This document shows positions 44,500-53,638 of a DNA stretch of 64,000 bases, in pieces. Below the pieces are notes generated by a model. That model was not told the DNA's origin and did no database searches. It saw only the letters and a program-made list of their open reading frames with translations. Source of the DNA: Pseudobdellovibrionaceae bacterium (GTDB taxonomy: Bacteria > Bdellovibrionota > Bdellovibrionia > Bdellovibrionales > JAMPXM01); NCBI GenBank assembly GCA_021463345.1, contig JAJTYM010000005.1, forward strand, positions 47,734-111,733, given 5' to 3'. Position 1 is the stretch's first letter. Every line of letters starts with the position of its first letter. The position numbers were made by a program, and so were the translations under genes.

Positions 44500-46635
44500 T
44501 CAAAAGATGACGCCCAAACCGACCGTTCCATAGGCGGTGCTGATGTCGATCTCGGATTGCGCGGATTTGGAGATGTAATTGAATTGCTTGATGCCGAAGC
44601 CGGCTTCGCCGTAAAACCGCGGGCTCCAGAACACCTTGCCGTGGAAATTCAGGTTGTAGGAAGCGCCGGGTTTGACGTCGCCCGAGGCGGCGAGCGGGTA
44701 GTAGATGAATTCCATGTCGACGTATTTCGGGTGCCGGAAGAACGGCAGGATGTTGAACAGATCGTCGAAGATCCGGGGCATGGTCCGCGCCCAGTAGGCG
44801 CCGATGCCGCCGAGGTTCGCCTTGATCCCGCCGATGTCGACGAACTCGGCGCTGCCGATGATGCCGAAGAGCTCGTCGCGGTTCCAGATGCCGGGAATGA
44901 CGTTGTAACGGAGATCGGCGTTCGCCACCGAGAACTTGTTGAGCGCGGACACGTCGTTCGAGAACGTGAACGCCTGCAGAGAGCGGAAATAGCGCGCGTT
45001 CACGCCCCAGCGGCGTTCGGACAGGTAATAACTGTCCATGCCGAACAACCGCTCGAACCATGCTCCCCCGGCGAACTCGCTGATCAGGACCGTTTCCAGG
45101 TTCGCCGCGACGATGCCCGTCAGGCGGCCGCTGATCTCGTACGGGTACCCGCGGTAGAGTTGGTAATGCGCGACCCAGTTCTTGGCGCCGCCCCCGGAGC
45201 CTTCGATGGTGATGCGGGCTTTGTTGTTCCGGCCCTTCTCCTTCGCCAGGAAGTCCCAGCGGTATTCCTGGTTTTTCGCCCCCGGCAGTTTCCGAACGCT
45301 GGTTTCCTTGGTCGAAAGCCTCGCCCCTTGGGGCGAAAGCACGCGGATGCGCGCGCCGTCGACGTAGGTGCCGGATCCCGCGCGCGCGTTGAGGTAGACG
45401 CGGTCCCGTTCCGAGGGCAAGGCGTCGTACTGGATCAGGTACGTGAAAGGGATGTTCCACGCGCCCAGGGCGCGCAGGGTGGGCCGGCCTCGCGGGATCG
45501 ACGTCTGCCAGACCGTATCGCTCTCCTGGCCCGTCGCCGACCAGAAATGGTTCGGCGGGATCTGGATGTCCCTCACCTTGCCGAGCGGCTTGATGCCCTT
45601 GCCGGTGAGGATCAGGTCTTCGCCGTCGGCGCCGAGCACCACGTCGAGGAACTTCACTTGAATGGGGCGGCTGGAGAGCGCCACGGAGGCGCCGCCGCGG
45701 AATTGGACGAGAAGGTCGATTTTGCGCGACTCCGGGAAATTGACCGTCGCGCGCGTCCCGATCGCTTCCTTGCCGATGAAGACGTTTGGCCTTTTGCCCT
45801 CGTCGAGCGCCTGGATTTTGACCACGTCGCCGGAGCGTTGAACGGCGTGCAAGCCCGAGCAGATGCGGAGGCGCTCGCCCTCGGCGACCACTTTCGTGAG
45901 GCAGAAGCGGAAGCGCTCGCCGTTTTTGAGGAAGGCGGCCTTCGGATCGAGGTCGAGGATCCCCCAGGTGCTGCGGCCGTGGGCTTTGAAGAGCTTGCCC
46001 CCGTCGGCTTTGACGTCGGAGAGCCAGGAGGCGCGTTTGGCCTCGTCGACGTCCTCCGACCAGATCACCTTGCCGCTCTCGAGCTCCGCGCTCACCTGGC
46101 CCGTGCGCGACATGATGGACGGCCACTGGAAGCCGATGCTGGTCACGATGGCGGACGGGTGATCCGCGCGGTACCTGCGCGGGACGCTCCTGCGTTTGGC
46201 TTGGCTGAGGGTCAGGCGGATGGAGGCCGCATCGAAAACGAGGCCACCGAGGTTGATTTTGTCCCCATCGCCCAGGTTCCATTTGATCTGCGGGCTGGTG
46301 AATTCGATGCCGTTGTCCTCGGGCGCGAACAGGAGCGGTCGCGAATACACGCCCGCGGCCGCGTTCGCCGCCCGCGTCTGATCCGCCGTCTGACCGCCCA
46401 TCGCGGGCGCGCTCCGTCCATCGGGCCCGGGAGCGGGGTCGAGCGAGCTTCCCGGTTGGGCCGCGGGGCTTTGCGGGGGTAAATCTGAAATATCGATCGG
46501 GGCCAGGGCCGGGTCGTCGCTGGCCTGCGGCGACGCTTCGGTGTTTTGCGCGCTCGCCGGGAGCGGGCCGATGAGGAGAACGAGCGCGAGCGATGCCGCG
46601 AGGGGGATTTTCAAGGGTCGGATATTCATAAGCAT
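44500..46635 (-). CDS. Large exported protein with C-terminal outer-membrane barrel
   Basis: 711 aa. Signal peptide (LAASLALVLLIGPLPASAQ), then a Pro/Ser/Ala-rich linker to about residue 95. The middle (about 105-480) is beta-rich with repeated segments that look like Ig- or PEGA-like domains (for example VKIQALDEGKRPNVFIGKEA and VYLNARAGSGTYVDGARIRV). The last 230 residues are amphipathic strands (ISGRLTGIVAANLETVLIS, GEAGFGIKQFNYISK) ending GTVGLGVIF with terminal Phe. No known family is recognised. TACATT lies 8 nt before the first ATG, with no Shine-Dalgarno; a second ATG (46629) is possible. Confidence 0.75.
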   Translation of the reverse strand: MLMNIRPLKIPLAASLALVLLIGPLPASAQNTEASPQASDDPALAPIDISDLPPQSPAAQPGSSLDPAPGPDGRSAPAMGGQTADQTRAANAAAGVYSRPLLFAPEDNGIEFTSPQIKWNLGDGDKINLGGLVFDAASIRLTLSQAKRRSVPRRYRADHPSAIVTSIGFQWPSIMSRTGQVSAELESGKVIWSEDVDEAKRASWLSDVKADGGKLFKAHGRSTWGILDLDPKAAFLKNGERFRFCLTKVVAEGERLRICSGLHAVQRSGDVVKIQALDEGKRPNVFIGKEAIGTRATVNFPESRKIDLLVQFRGGASVALSSRPIQVKFLDVVLGADGEDLILTGKGIKPLGKVRDIQIPPNHFWSATGQESDTVWQTSIPRGRPTLRALGAWNIPFTYLIQYDALPSERDRVYLNARAGSGTYVDGARIRVLSPQGARLSTKETSVRKLPGAKNQEYRWDFLAKEKGRNNKARITIEGSGGGAKNWVAHYQLYRGYPYEISGRLTGIVAANLETVLISEFAGGAWFERLFGMDSYYLSERRWGVNARYFRSLQAFTFSNDVSALNKFSVANADLRYNVIPGIWNRDELFGIIGSAEFVDIGGIKANLGGIGAYWARTMPRIFDDLFNILPFFRHPKYVDMEFIYYPLAASGDVKPGASYNLNFHGKVFWSPRFYGEAGFGIKQFNYISKSAQSEIDISTAYGTVGLGVIF

Positions 46636-46760
46636 TTGAGTTTAATGTATGTGAGTTCGCCGCTCGAAGTGAGGTTTTTTTTTGAATGGGTCCCGCTTTG
46701 GGCTTTGGCCCATACGAGCGGGATTCGGGTCCCCTGCGGAAGGGGGGGGCGCTCGGCCGC

Positions 46761-47987
46761 TCAGTCGAGCACCACCTCGATCGGGAGGGCGTGCCGGTTG
46801 TAGCGGCTGGCCATCGAGTAGCCGTAGGCGCCGGCGTCGGCGATCGCGAGATAATCGCCCGGCTCGACACGCGGCAAGGGGACGTCTTTGGCGAGAAAGT
46901 CGGAGGATTCGCAGATCGGCCCGACGACGTCGTAGGCGCGCGGCTCCGCGTCCGGACGTTTCTCCAGGGGGAACACGCGGTGCCGGGCCCCGTACAGAGC
47001 GGGGCGGAGGAGGTGGTGCATGCCGGTGTCCAGGATCGCGAACGTCTTGTGGGGCGTGGTTTTGACGTATTGGACCTGCCCGACGAGAAGCCCCGCGCGC
47101 GCGACGAGGATCCGGCCCGGCTCGCAGAGCGTTTCGCAATCCTCCGGGCCGAGCAAACGGTTGGCGAGCCGGCCGTATTCCTCGATGAGCGCGAACTCCC
47201 CCGCCGTCTCATCGGACGAGTAATCGATGCCGAGGCCGCCGCCGATGTCGAAGCGATCCAGGGCGTGACCTTCCGCGCGGAACGCGCGGAAGACGGGGAG
47301 GGTTTTCGTGATCGCTTCTTCGAGGCTGTCCAGCTCCGTGAGTTGCGAGCCGATGTGCAGGGTGAGACCGCGCAAGCGGAGCGAGTCCCGGTGCGCGGCC
47401 AGGACGCGCCTCAGCTCGGGGATGAACGACTCGTCCATGCCGAACTTGTTTTCGCGGAAACCGGTCGTGATGTACGGATGCGTCCGGGGGCTGACGTCGG
47501 GGTTCATGCGGAACGCGACGTCGGCGACCCGATTCGAGCGACGGGCCGCGTGGGCGATGCGCTCGAGCTCCTGCGGGCTTTCGACGTTGATCTGCTTGAT
47601 GCCCGACCGCACGGCGAAGTCCACCTCGCGCACCGTTTTGCCCGCGCCCGAGAAGATGATCGCCCCCGGCGCGAATCCGGCCGCGAGGGCCTCCTCGATC
47701 TCGCCGCCGGACACGGTGTCGACGCCGAGTCCCTCGCGCGCGAGCGCGCGCAGGAGGACGGGGTTGCCGTTGGCTTTCATGGCGTAGTGGAGGGAGGCGG
47801 ACTGTCCGCCGAACGACGCCCTCAGGCGGCGCGCGCGCGCCAAGACGTCGCTCAGCGCGTAGACGTAGAACGGCCCCTCGGTCCCGCGCGCGAGTTCGAG
47901 GAGATCCCTCCCGCCTTCTTCGTTTCGGGCGTTCGCGTCGGCTTTTCGGGTGGCGAACAGGCGGTCCCCGCGATACGTGAACGGCAT
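46761..47987 (-). CDS. lysA: Diaminopimelate decarboxylase
   Basis: PLP enzyme making L-lysine from meso-diaminopimelate; 408 aa. The PLP lysine is in SLHYAMKANGNP, with HIGSQL, DIGGGLGIDY, CEPGR and CESSDFLAKD as PLP and substrate motifs. It starts 4 nt after lysC, so aspartate kinase and the last lysine step are one operon. Confidence 0.95.
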   Translation of the reverse strand: MPFTYRGDRLFATRKADANARNEEGGRDLLELARGTEGPFYVYALSDVLARARRLRASFGGQSASLHYAMKANGNPVLLRALAREGLGVDTVSGGEIEEALAAGFAPGAIIFSGAGKTVREVDFAVRSGIKQINVESPQELERIAHAARRSNRVADVAFRMNPDVSPRTHPYITTGFRENKFGMDESFIPELRRVLAAHRDSLRLRGLTLHIGSQLTELDSLEEAITKTLPVFRAFRAEGHALDRFDIGGGLGIDYSSDETAGEFALIEEYGRLANRLLGPEDCETLCEPGRILVARAGLLVGQVQYVKTTPHKTFAILDTGMHHLLRPALYGARHRVFPLEKRPDAEPRAYDVVGPICESSDFLAKDVPLPRVEPGDYLAIADAGAYGYSMASRYNRHALPIEVVLD

Positions 47988-47991
47988 ACCG

Positions 47992-49233
47992 TCAAACGCC
48001 CCCCGTGGCGCGCAACCCGAACGCGCCCGCCAGCGCGTCGGCCGCCTTGGGGAGCGCGTCCGCGGCGACCACGGCGCCGATCTTGATTTCCGAGGTCGTC
48101 ACCAATTGCACCGGGATCCGGGCGTCGGCGAGGGTTCTGAAGAACCGCGCCGCGACCCCGAAGTTGTTGCGCATGCCGACGCCGACGATCGAGATCTTGC
48201 CCATGCCCTCCAGCGCCTCGACGCCGACCTGCGCGGGGAGGAACTCCTTGAGAGCCTGCCGGGTGAGAGCGACGTCTTCTTTGGTCACCGAAAACGCCAG
48301 CCGGCGACCGTCGCCGGTGTCGCTCTGGGTGATGATGTCGACGACGACGCCGCGGGAGGCGAGGCGGTCGAAGAGGTCGGCGAGGAAGCCGGTCCCTGCG
48401 GGCACCGGATGCAGCACGAAGACGCAGGTGTTCGCGTCGTGCGTGACGGCGGTGACGAGCGGGTTTTCCATGATTTCTCCTTCAGGCACGATCCAGGTCC
48501 CGGCTCGCGCCTCGAACGTCGAACGCAGGTGGATGCGGATGCCGTGCTTGGCGGCGAGCTCGACGCAGCGGATGTGCAGCACCTTGCTGCCGAGCGCGGC
48601 CATTTCCATCATTTCCTCGAACGAGACCCGAGCGAGCTCCTTGGCGTCCGGCACGAGGCGGGGGTCCGCGGTGAAGACGGCGGGCACGTCGGTGTAGATC
48701 TCGCAGCTCGGCGCGCGGATCGCGGCCGCCAGCGCCACGGCCGTGGTGTCGGACCCGCCGCGACCGAGGGTCGTGATGTTGTCCTCTTCGTCGACGCCTT
48801 GGAAACCGGCGACGACGGGCACGACGCCGCGCCGGCAGAAGCCGAGGAGCGTTTCCCCTTCGATCTTCTGGATGCGCGCCTTGGAATACACGCTGTCGGT
48901 TTGGATGCCGAGCTGGTAGGCGAGGAGCGGTTGGGCCCGGATGCCGCGTTTCTGGAGCGCGATCGCCAGCAGGGCGATGGAGACCTGCTCGCCGCTGGCG
49001 ACCAGCACGTCGTAGGCGGCTCCGCGGTAATCGGGATCGATCCGCTCGGCCAGGGCCACCAGGCGGTTGGTTTCGCCCGACATCGCGCTGGCGACGACGA
49101 TCGGGATCTCGCCGCGCGCCAGGTCCTCAGCCAAGCGGGCGGCGACGCCCTCGATCCGCTCGAGCGAGCCGACCGAGGTGCCACCGTATTTTTTGACTCG
49201 GACTCTGGACAGGAAGCCTGGGTCCGCCGGCAT
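47992..49233 (-). CDS. lysC: Aspartate kinase with two ACT domains
   Basis: 413 aa, first step of the Lys/Thr/Met branch. Kinase domain: VKKYGGTSVGSLERI, FQGVDEEDNITTLGRGGSDTTA and a TDVPAVFTADPR segment. The C-terminal regulatory part has two ACT folds (DIITQSDTGDGRRLAFSV and KISIVGVGMRNNFGVAARFF), indicating feedback by lysine and/or threonine. ATG 49233 with AAAGGGGG upstream. A structured leader lies at 49276-49321. Confidence 0.95.
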   Translation of the reverse strand: MPADPGFLSRVRVKKYGGTSVGSLERIEGVAARLAEDLARGEIPIVVASAMSGETNRLVALAERIDPDYRGAAYDVLVASGEQVSIALLAIALQKRGIRAQPLLAYQLGIQTDSVYSKARIQKIEGETLLGFCRRGVVPVVAGFQGVDEEDNITTLGRGGSDTTAVALAAAIRAPSCEIYTDVPAVFTADPRLVPDAKELARVSFEEMMEMAALGSKVLHIRCVELAAKHGIRIHLRSTFEARAGTWIVPEGEIMENPLVTAVTHDANTCVFVLHPVPAGTGFLADLFDRLASRGVVVDIITQSDTGDGRRLAFSVTKEDVALTRQALKEFLPAQVGVEALEGMGKISIVGVGMRNNFGVAARFFRTLADARIPVQLVTTSEIKIGAVVAADALPKAADALAGAFGLRATGGV

Positions 49234-49275
49234 TGCCGCCCCCTTTGGGAGCGCCGTTCGCGCGGGGCTCCGTCT

Positions 49276-49321
49276 GGTGAATCGATCTCTGACGAATCGT
49301 CGCCTGGCAAGTCGATTCACC
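49276..49321 (-). promoter_or_regulatory. Nested inverted repeats in the lysC leader
   Basis: GGTGAATCGA (49276-49285) and TCGATTCACC (49312-49321) are exact reverse complements 26 nt apart. Inside them GACGA-A-TCGTC (49291-49301) forms a second small stem. The element lies 43 nt before lysC in the 196-bp divergent region; it may be an operator pair or an RNA structure. Confidence 0.55.
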
Positions 49322-49429
49322 TGGCGGAGCCTACACGAAAGTCGAGGGTCCGGGAAAGCGAATTCGCTCCGGGCGGAGCTCAGTCAACCTCGAGGACCGG
49401 CCGATAAAGGGATTCGGAGGCCCTCAGTC

Positions 49430-51046
49430 ATGCGCCAGATCTTCCGGTACGTTCTCGCGATCACGACCGTCTTCTATGCTGTCGCCGCCCTCGTTTGGCC
49501 GCCCGCGCTCTGGTCGCTCGTCGTCGTCGGTCCCGTCGCGGCGCTCGGGCTCCGCGACTATCTCCAGAAGAAACACACGATCCTGCGGAATTTCCCGCTG
49601 GTCGGGCACTTCCGCTACTTGCTCGAGGAGATCCGGCCGGAGATCAACCAGTACTTCATCGAAAGCAACATCGACGGCGCCCCGTTCAACCGCGAGCAGC
49701 GCTCGCTCGTCTACCAGAGGGCCAAGCGGGTGCGCGACACGATCCCTTTCGGCACGCAGCGCGACGTTTACGAAACCGGCTACGAGTGGGTGGATCATTC
49801 GATCATGCCGCGGCACCCGGGAGAGAGCGAGATGCGCGTGACGATCGGAGGCCCCGATTGCTCGCAACCGTACTCGGCGAGCCGGCTCAACATCTCCGCC
49901 ATGAGCTACGGGGCCCTCAACGCGCGCGCGGTGCGGGCGTTGAACATGGGCGCCGAGCGGGGCGGGTTCTACCACAACACGGGCGAGGGCGGCGTCGCCG
50001 AACACCATCTGCGGCACGGGGGCGACGTCGTCTGGCAGATCGGAACCGGTTATTTCGGCTGCCGCACGCCCGACGGAAGGTTCGATGAGGGAGCGTTCGT
50101 GGCCCGCGCCTCGCACACGAACGTCAAGATGATCGAGGTGAAACTGAGCCAGGGCGCCAAACCGGGCCACGGCGGGATCCTGCCCGCGGCCAAGCTCACG
50201 CGCGAGATCGCGGCGATCCGCGGGGTGCCGATGGGCGCCGACGTGCTGTCGCCGCCCGGGCACACGGCGTTCTCGACGCCTGTCGAGCTCGTGACGTTCC
50301 TGGGGCGGCTGCGCGAACTTTCCGGCGGCAAGCCCGTCGGCTTCAAGCTTTGCGTAGGCAAGAGGCACGAGTTCGCCGCGATCTGCAAGGCGATGCTGAA
50401 GACGGGGGTCGCGCCGGACTTCGTCACGGTCGACGGAGGTGAGGGCGGCACGGGCGCGGCGCCGGTCGAGTTCAGCAACTCGGTCGGCTGCCCCTTGCGG
50501 GAAGCTCTGATCTTCGTGCACAACGCGCTGGTCGGCTTCGGCCTGCGCGACCGGGTGAAGGTGATCGCCAGCGGCAAGATCGTCTCCGGGTTCGACGTCG
50601 TGGCGCGGCTCGCGATCGGCGCCGACGCGTGCAACTCCGCGCGCGGCATGATGCTCGCCCTTGGCTGCATCCAAGCGCTCCGCTGCAACTCGAACACCTG
50701 TCCGGCGGGCATCACGACCAACGATCCGGATCTCATGGAAGGCCTCGACGTCGAGGACAAGGCCGGGCGCGTGGCGAGCTACCACCATGAGACGCTCAAG
50801 AGCGCTCGCGAGATCGTCGGCGCGATGGGTTTGGCGAGCCCGGCGGAGCTCCGTCCGTGGCACGTCATGCGCCGCACGAGCCCGACGGAAGTGAAGCACT
50901 ACGGGGAGCTGTTCGAGTTCCTGGCGCCCGGCGCGCTCCTCGACGAGGGGAGGCTGCCGGGGTCGTTCGCGCGCGCGGTCGCGTCGGCGACGCCCGATTC
51001 CTTCCTGTCGAAAGAGGAGCTCGCGGAGAAACGCCGGGTCGCTTGA
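49430..51046 (+). CDS. FMN-binding glutamate synthase-like protein with FeS cluster
   Basis: 538 aa. Residues 1-40 hold two hydrophobic segments (VLAITTVFYAVAALVWPPAL), so it is membrane anchored. The rest is a GltB alpha-subunit-like FMN barrel: AMSYGALNARAVRALNMGA, KPGHGGILPAAKLT, VTVDGGEGGTGAAPVEF and a CxxxxxCxxxxC cluster within CIQALRCNSNTCPAGITTN (Cys413, 419, 424 approximately), spaced as in the [3Fe-4S] site of GltS. It has no amidotransferase domain, so the true substrate is unknown. ATG 49430 has GGAGG 10 nt upstream. Confidence 0.9.
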   Translation: MRQIFRYVLAITTVFYAVAALVWPPALWSLVVVGPVAALGLRDYLQKKHTILRNFPLVGHFRYLLEEIRPEINQYFIESNIDGAPFNREQRSLVYQRAKRVRDTIPFGTQRDVYETGYEWVDHSIMPRHPGESEMRVTIGGPDCSQPYSASRLNISAMSYGALNARAVRALNMGAERGGFYHNTGEGGVAEHHLRHGGDVVWQIGTGYFGCRTPDGRFDEGAFVARASHTNVKMIEVKLSQGAKPGHGGILPAAKLTREIAAIRGVPMGADVLSPPGHTAFSTPVELVTFLGRLRELSGGKPVGFKLCVGKRHEFAAICKAMLKTGVAPDFVTVDGGEGGTGAAPVEFSNSVGCPLREALIFVHNALVGFGLRDRVKVIASGKIVSGFDVVARLAIGADACNSARGMMLALGCIQALRCNSNTCPAGITTNDPDLMEGLDVEDKAGRVASYHHETLKSAREIVGAMGLASPAELRPWHVMRRTSPTEVKHYGELFEFLAPGALLDEGRLPGSFARAVASATPDSFLSKEELAEKRRVA

Positions 51047-51083
51047 GGCGCGGTCGCGCCCGCCGGCCGCTCTCGGGCGGGGG

Positions 51084-51659
51084 TCACGGCGCGACGATGT
51101 GCTTTTTCTGGCGCGCGGCGATCAGCGCGAGATCCATGCGCTCTTTTTTTGGGACCTTCATCTCGCGCAGCGTGCGGATGAAAAGCTTGCGCATCGCGTT
51201 CCAATCGTCCCGCGTGACCTTCAAGGGCGCGTGCGCCTCCTTGATTTGTTTGCCGCCGTAGCTGCACGGGCCGCCGGAGTTCGCGCAAAGGAAGTCGACC
51301 AGCATCTGCTTGTGCCGGGTTTGGTCGCTTTGCATCGCCTTGGCGAGCGTCGGGTTTTTCTGCAGGTCCGCGCTCGCGGCGAGCGCCGTCACGAATTTGT
51401 CGGCGAACATCTGCAATTTGCCTTTGCCGCCGATGCGGTCGAACAGGCTCTTCTCGGCCTCGGGCGAGGGAGCCGCGTTGGCGGCGTCCTCGTCGGTCGC
51501 GGCGTCCCCGCCCATGGGCTCGTCGCTCAGACCGTCCTCTTCGCCGCCGGCCCCGGCCTCCGCGACGTCATCGGACGCCTCTTCGCCTTCGTCCGGGGAA
51601 CTCGCGCAGCCGACCAGGGTCGCGAACAGGAAGATATGAATGAAATATGTTTTCTTCAT
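51084..51659 (-). CDS. Lipoprotein with a truncated-globin domain
   Basis: 191-aa precursor. The signal ends in a clear lipobox (ATLVGC, Cys18 lipidated). Residues 19-70 are a very acidic linker. Residues 71-191 fit group I truncated haemoglobins: SLFDRIGGKGKLQMFADKFV, GGPCSYGGKQI and EAHAPLKVTRDDW, where His143 is the proximal haem ligand. The B10 Tyr (usual FY) is Val90 here, so the oxygen-binding pocket differs. Globins are normally cytosolic; this one should sit on a membrane facing the periplasm. ATG 51659 has GGGAG upstream. Confidence 0.8.
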   Translation of the reverse strand: MKKTYFIHIFLFATLVGCASSPDEGEEASDDVAEAGAGGEEDGLSDEPMGGDAATDEDAANAAPSPEAEKSLFDRIGGKGKLQMFADKFVTALAASADLQKNPTLAKAMQSDQTRHKQMLVDFLCANSGGPCSYGGKQIKEAHAPLKVTRDDWNAMRKLFIRTLREMKVPKKERMDLALIAARQKKHIVAP

Positions 51660-51865
51660 CGTTGATGACTCCCGTGATGACCGAAGCGATTCCAAGTGTT
51701 TCAAATTTTTACGTTTGATTAAAGAGTTATCCAGGCGGCTGGCCTTCGGTCGAGGTCCACCAAGGCCGCGAGAGCGGCCACCGGGCTCATGCGCCGCGAC
51801 AGCTGTTGTGCGCGTCCGGAGCGGCGGCTACCGTTGGAGTCGATCCCACCACCGGAGGCAAACCG

Positions 51866-52456
51866 ATGATTCTCATCCAGTCGCTTCGCGCGCTCGGGTT
51901 CACCGCGGTCGCGTGCGCGGTGGCGGCCTGTTCGTCCAATCCCCACAAAGCCCGGAAGATCGAAACCAAATTGGAGCAGTCGGCGGAGGTCACCGGCGAC
52001 GAGAGGGTCGGCGTCAACACCGACGGCGACATGGTGGTGCGGAAAAAAGTGGCGATGAACGAGGAGCTCCGCCGCCTGCAGTACGAGGTGTACGAGCTCG
52101 AGGACCGCGTTTACGGCAACCGCAAGTACGGCTCCAAAGGCCTCTACGGGACCTTGCGTGACTGCCGCGGGAAGCTCGCGCGCAAGGAGAACGGCGGCGA
52201 TGGCAAGCTCATGTGGACCGAGCCGATGGACCGCGTGACCGACAAGGAAGAGGAGTTCAAAGTCGGCGTCGATGAACGGAACAAGCTCGTCGCCGTGTCC
52301 GAGGAGTTCCTCGCCGACCGCATCGCCCGCTTCCGCGATTACAAGATGATCCTCATGAAGCGTCAGGACGAGTACGACGACAAGGTGCAGATCTGCAGAA
52401 CGGAGCTCGCTTCGCGCAAATTCGACGCTGACAAGGCGAAGGCGGACGGGAACTGA
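51866..52456 (+). CDS. Lipoprotein with coiled-coil region
   Basis: 196 aa. Signal with lipobox VAACSS (Cys22). The mature part is strongly charged and helical (NEELRRLQYEVYELEDRVYG, EEFLADRIARFRDYKMILMK) with two further cysteines (LRDCRGK, QICRTE). It is probably an anchored periplasmic coiled coil. No family recognised. GGAGG 7 nt before ATG 51866. Divergent from the globin lipoprotein gene. Confidence 0.75.
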   Translation: MILIQSLRALGFTAVACAVAACSSNPHKARKIETKLEQSAEVTGDERVGVNTDGDMVVRKKVAMNEELRRLQYEVYELEDRVYGNRKYGSKGLYGTLRDCRGKLARKENGGDGKLMWTEPMDRVTDKEEEFKVGVDERNKLVAVSEEFLADRIARFRDYKMILMKRQDEYDDKVQICRTELASRKFDADKAKADGN

Positions 52457-52529
52457 AGCGCGGCGGGTCCCGCGCCCGGACCTTGGTCGGCATTTCGGCG
52501 TCGGACTTTCGCCGGGCCTCGGCGCCGGC

Positions 52530-52535
52530 TATCAT
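52530..52535 (+). promoter_or_regulatory. -10 box directly before gene 52542
   Basis: TATCAT is followed by TTTCGC and then the ATG at 52542; no Shine-Dalgarno is present, so a leaderless transcript is likely. Confidence 0.5.
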
Positions 52536-52541
52536 TTTCGC

Positions 52542-53573
52542 ATGAGCGCCATTTCGAAGAGATTCAGCGCGCCGGCGGAGGATGGGTCCCACGACATCCA
52601 GCTCGCTTATCAGACCCAGGATCTGCTGCGGATGCTCGCGGGCCGATTGCCGACCCGCGCGGAAATCGAAGCGTTGAGCGCGGAAAAGGGGCTCGCGCTC
52701 TCAAGTCAGTTCCTGCACCGGGCCGTCCTGGCTTCCCAGCCGCACGGCGCGTTCATCCGGCACGTGCAGACCACCAAGCCGGCGCCGTGGCCGGCGGCCG
52801 AGGGTCTCCCCCCCGTCGAGGTCGTTTTCGTGCCGAGCGTCTCCCCAGGCCTGCGTTTGAGGTGGGGTGGGCACGTCGATTGGATGCGCGGGCTCGCGCG
52901 CGAGATCGGATTTACGACCGACGTGATCGGGACGAGCGAACGGGAGTCGATCACCGGGAACGCGCGCCTGATCGGCGAGTGCTTGCGGAGGACGAAGGCC
53001 GAGCGCGTCTGCCTCGTGACCGTCGGCCGGGGCACGGCCGAAACGCGCCTGCTGCTGCAGCGGCGCGGGCGCGGGGCGCGCGAGCTCGAGAAGGTCCGCG
53101 CTTGGATCAGTGTCGGCGGTTCTTTTTGGGGCAGCCGGGCGGCGTCGCTCCGGTTGTCCGGCAAATTCGCGGGCCTCGGCGCGCGCGCCGAGTTCTGGGC
53201 CAAACGCGCGAAATTCGCGGCTCTTCAGGAGCTGTCGGACGAAACGGGGATCTGGCGCGCGCCGCTCGCGGTGCACGATCGCATGATGATCGTCTCGGTG
53301 TTCGGTCTGCTCACCTCCGAGCGCGCGCCGGCGGCGCTGCGCGCGGGCTTTGAGAGGCTTCAGGCGCACGGGCCGAACGACGGCGGCGTCCTCGCTTACG
53401 AGGCGATGGCGCGCCCGGGCTTGCTCTACCCCGTTCCGGGGCTCTCCCACGCGGCGGAGGAAGTCGTTCTCGGGCCCGTCCTGCAGCGGTTGCTCACGAG
53501 CGTCGGCGCTTCGATCCGTCGGTCCTCCGAGGCTTGGGAGCGCCTCGCTCCGGGGCACAGCGCGCCGTTCTGA
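52542..53573 (+). CDS. Alpha/beta-hydrolase-like protein of uncertain activity
   Basis: 343 aa, cytosolic, no signal peptide. VVFVPSVSPGLRLRWGGHVD, RVCLVTVGRGTAETRLLL, VRAWISVGGSFWGSRAAS and GLLYPVPGLSHAAEE appear in the order expected for an alpha/beta hydrolase (first strand, nucleophile elbow, later strands, late His). The elbow reads GRGTA, so the usual Ser nucleophile of GxSxG would be absent. Function unknown. It precedes the deoxyhypusine synthase homologue by 65 nt on the same strand. Confidence 0.6.
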   Translation: MSAISKRFSAPAEDGSHDIQLAYQTQDLLRMLAGRLPTRAEIEALSAEKGLALSSQFLHRAVLASQPHGAFIRHVQTTKPAPWPAAEGLPPVEVVFVPSVSPGLRLRWGGHVDWMRGLAREIGFTTDVIGTSERESITGNARLIGECLRRTKAERVCLVTVGRGTAETRLLLQRRGRGARELEKVRAWISVGGSFWGSRAASLRLSGKFAGLGARAEFWAKRAKFAALQELSDETGIWRAPLAVHDRMMIVSVFGLLTSERAPAALRAGFERLQAHGPNDGGVLAYEAMARPGLLYPVPGLSHAAEEVVLGPVLQRLLTSVGASIRRSSEAWERLAPGHSAPF

Positions 53574-53638
53574 TCACGAGTGCCGCCCGCTGAAGTTTCC
53601 GTTTGCGCCGAGGGCCCCTTTCGGTTACACCCGACCGC

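Noticed and set aside
44378..47212. Very long open frame (944 codons) antisense to the outer-membrane protein and lysA genes
   Set aside because: It is rich in Arg/Pro/Gly/Ala with no motif and lies opposite two well-supported genes; typical GC-rich antisense artefact.
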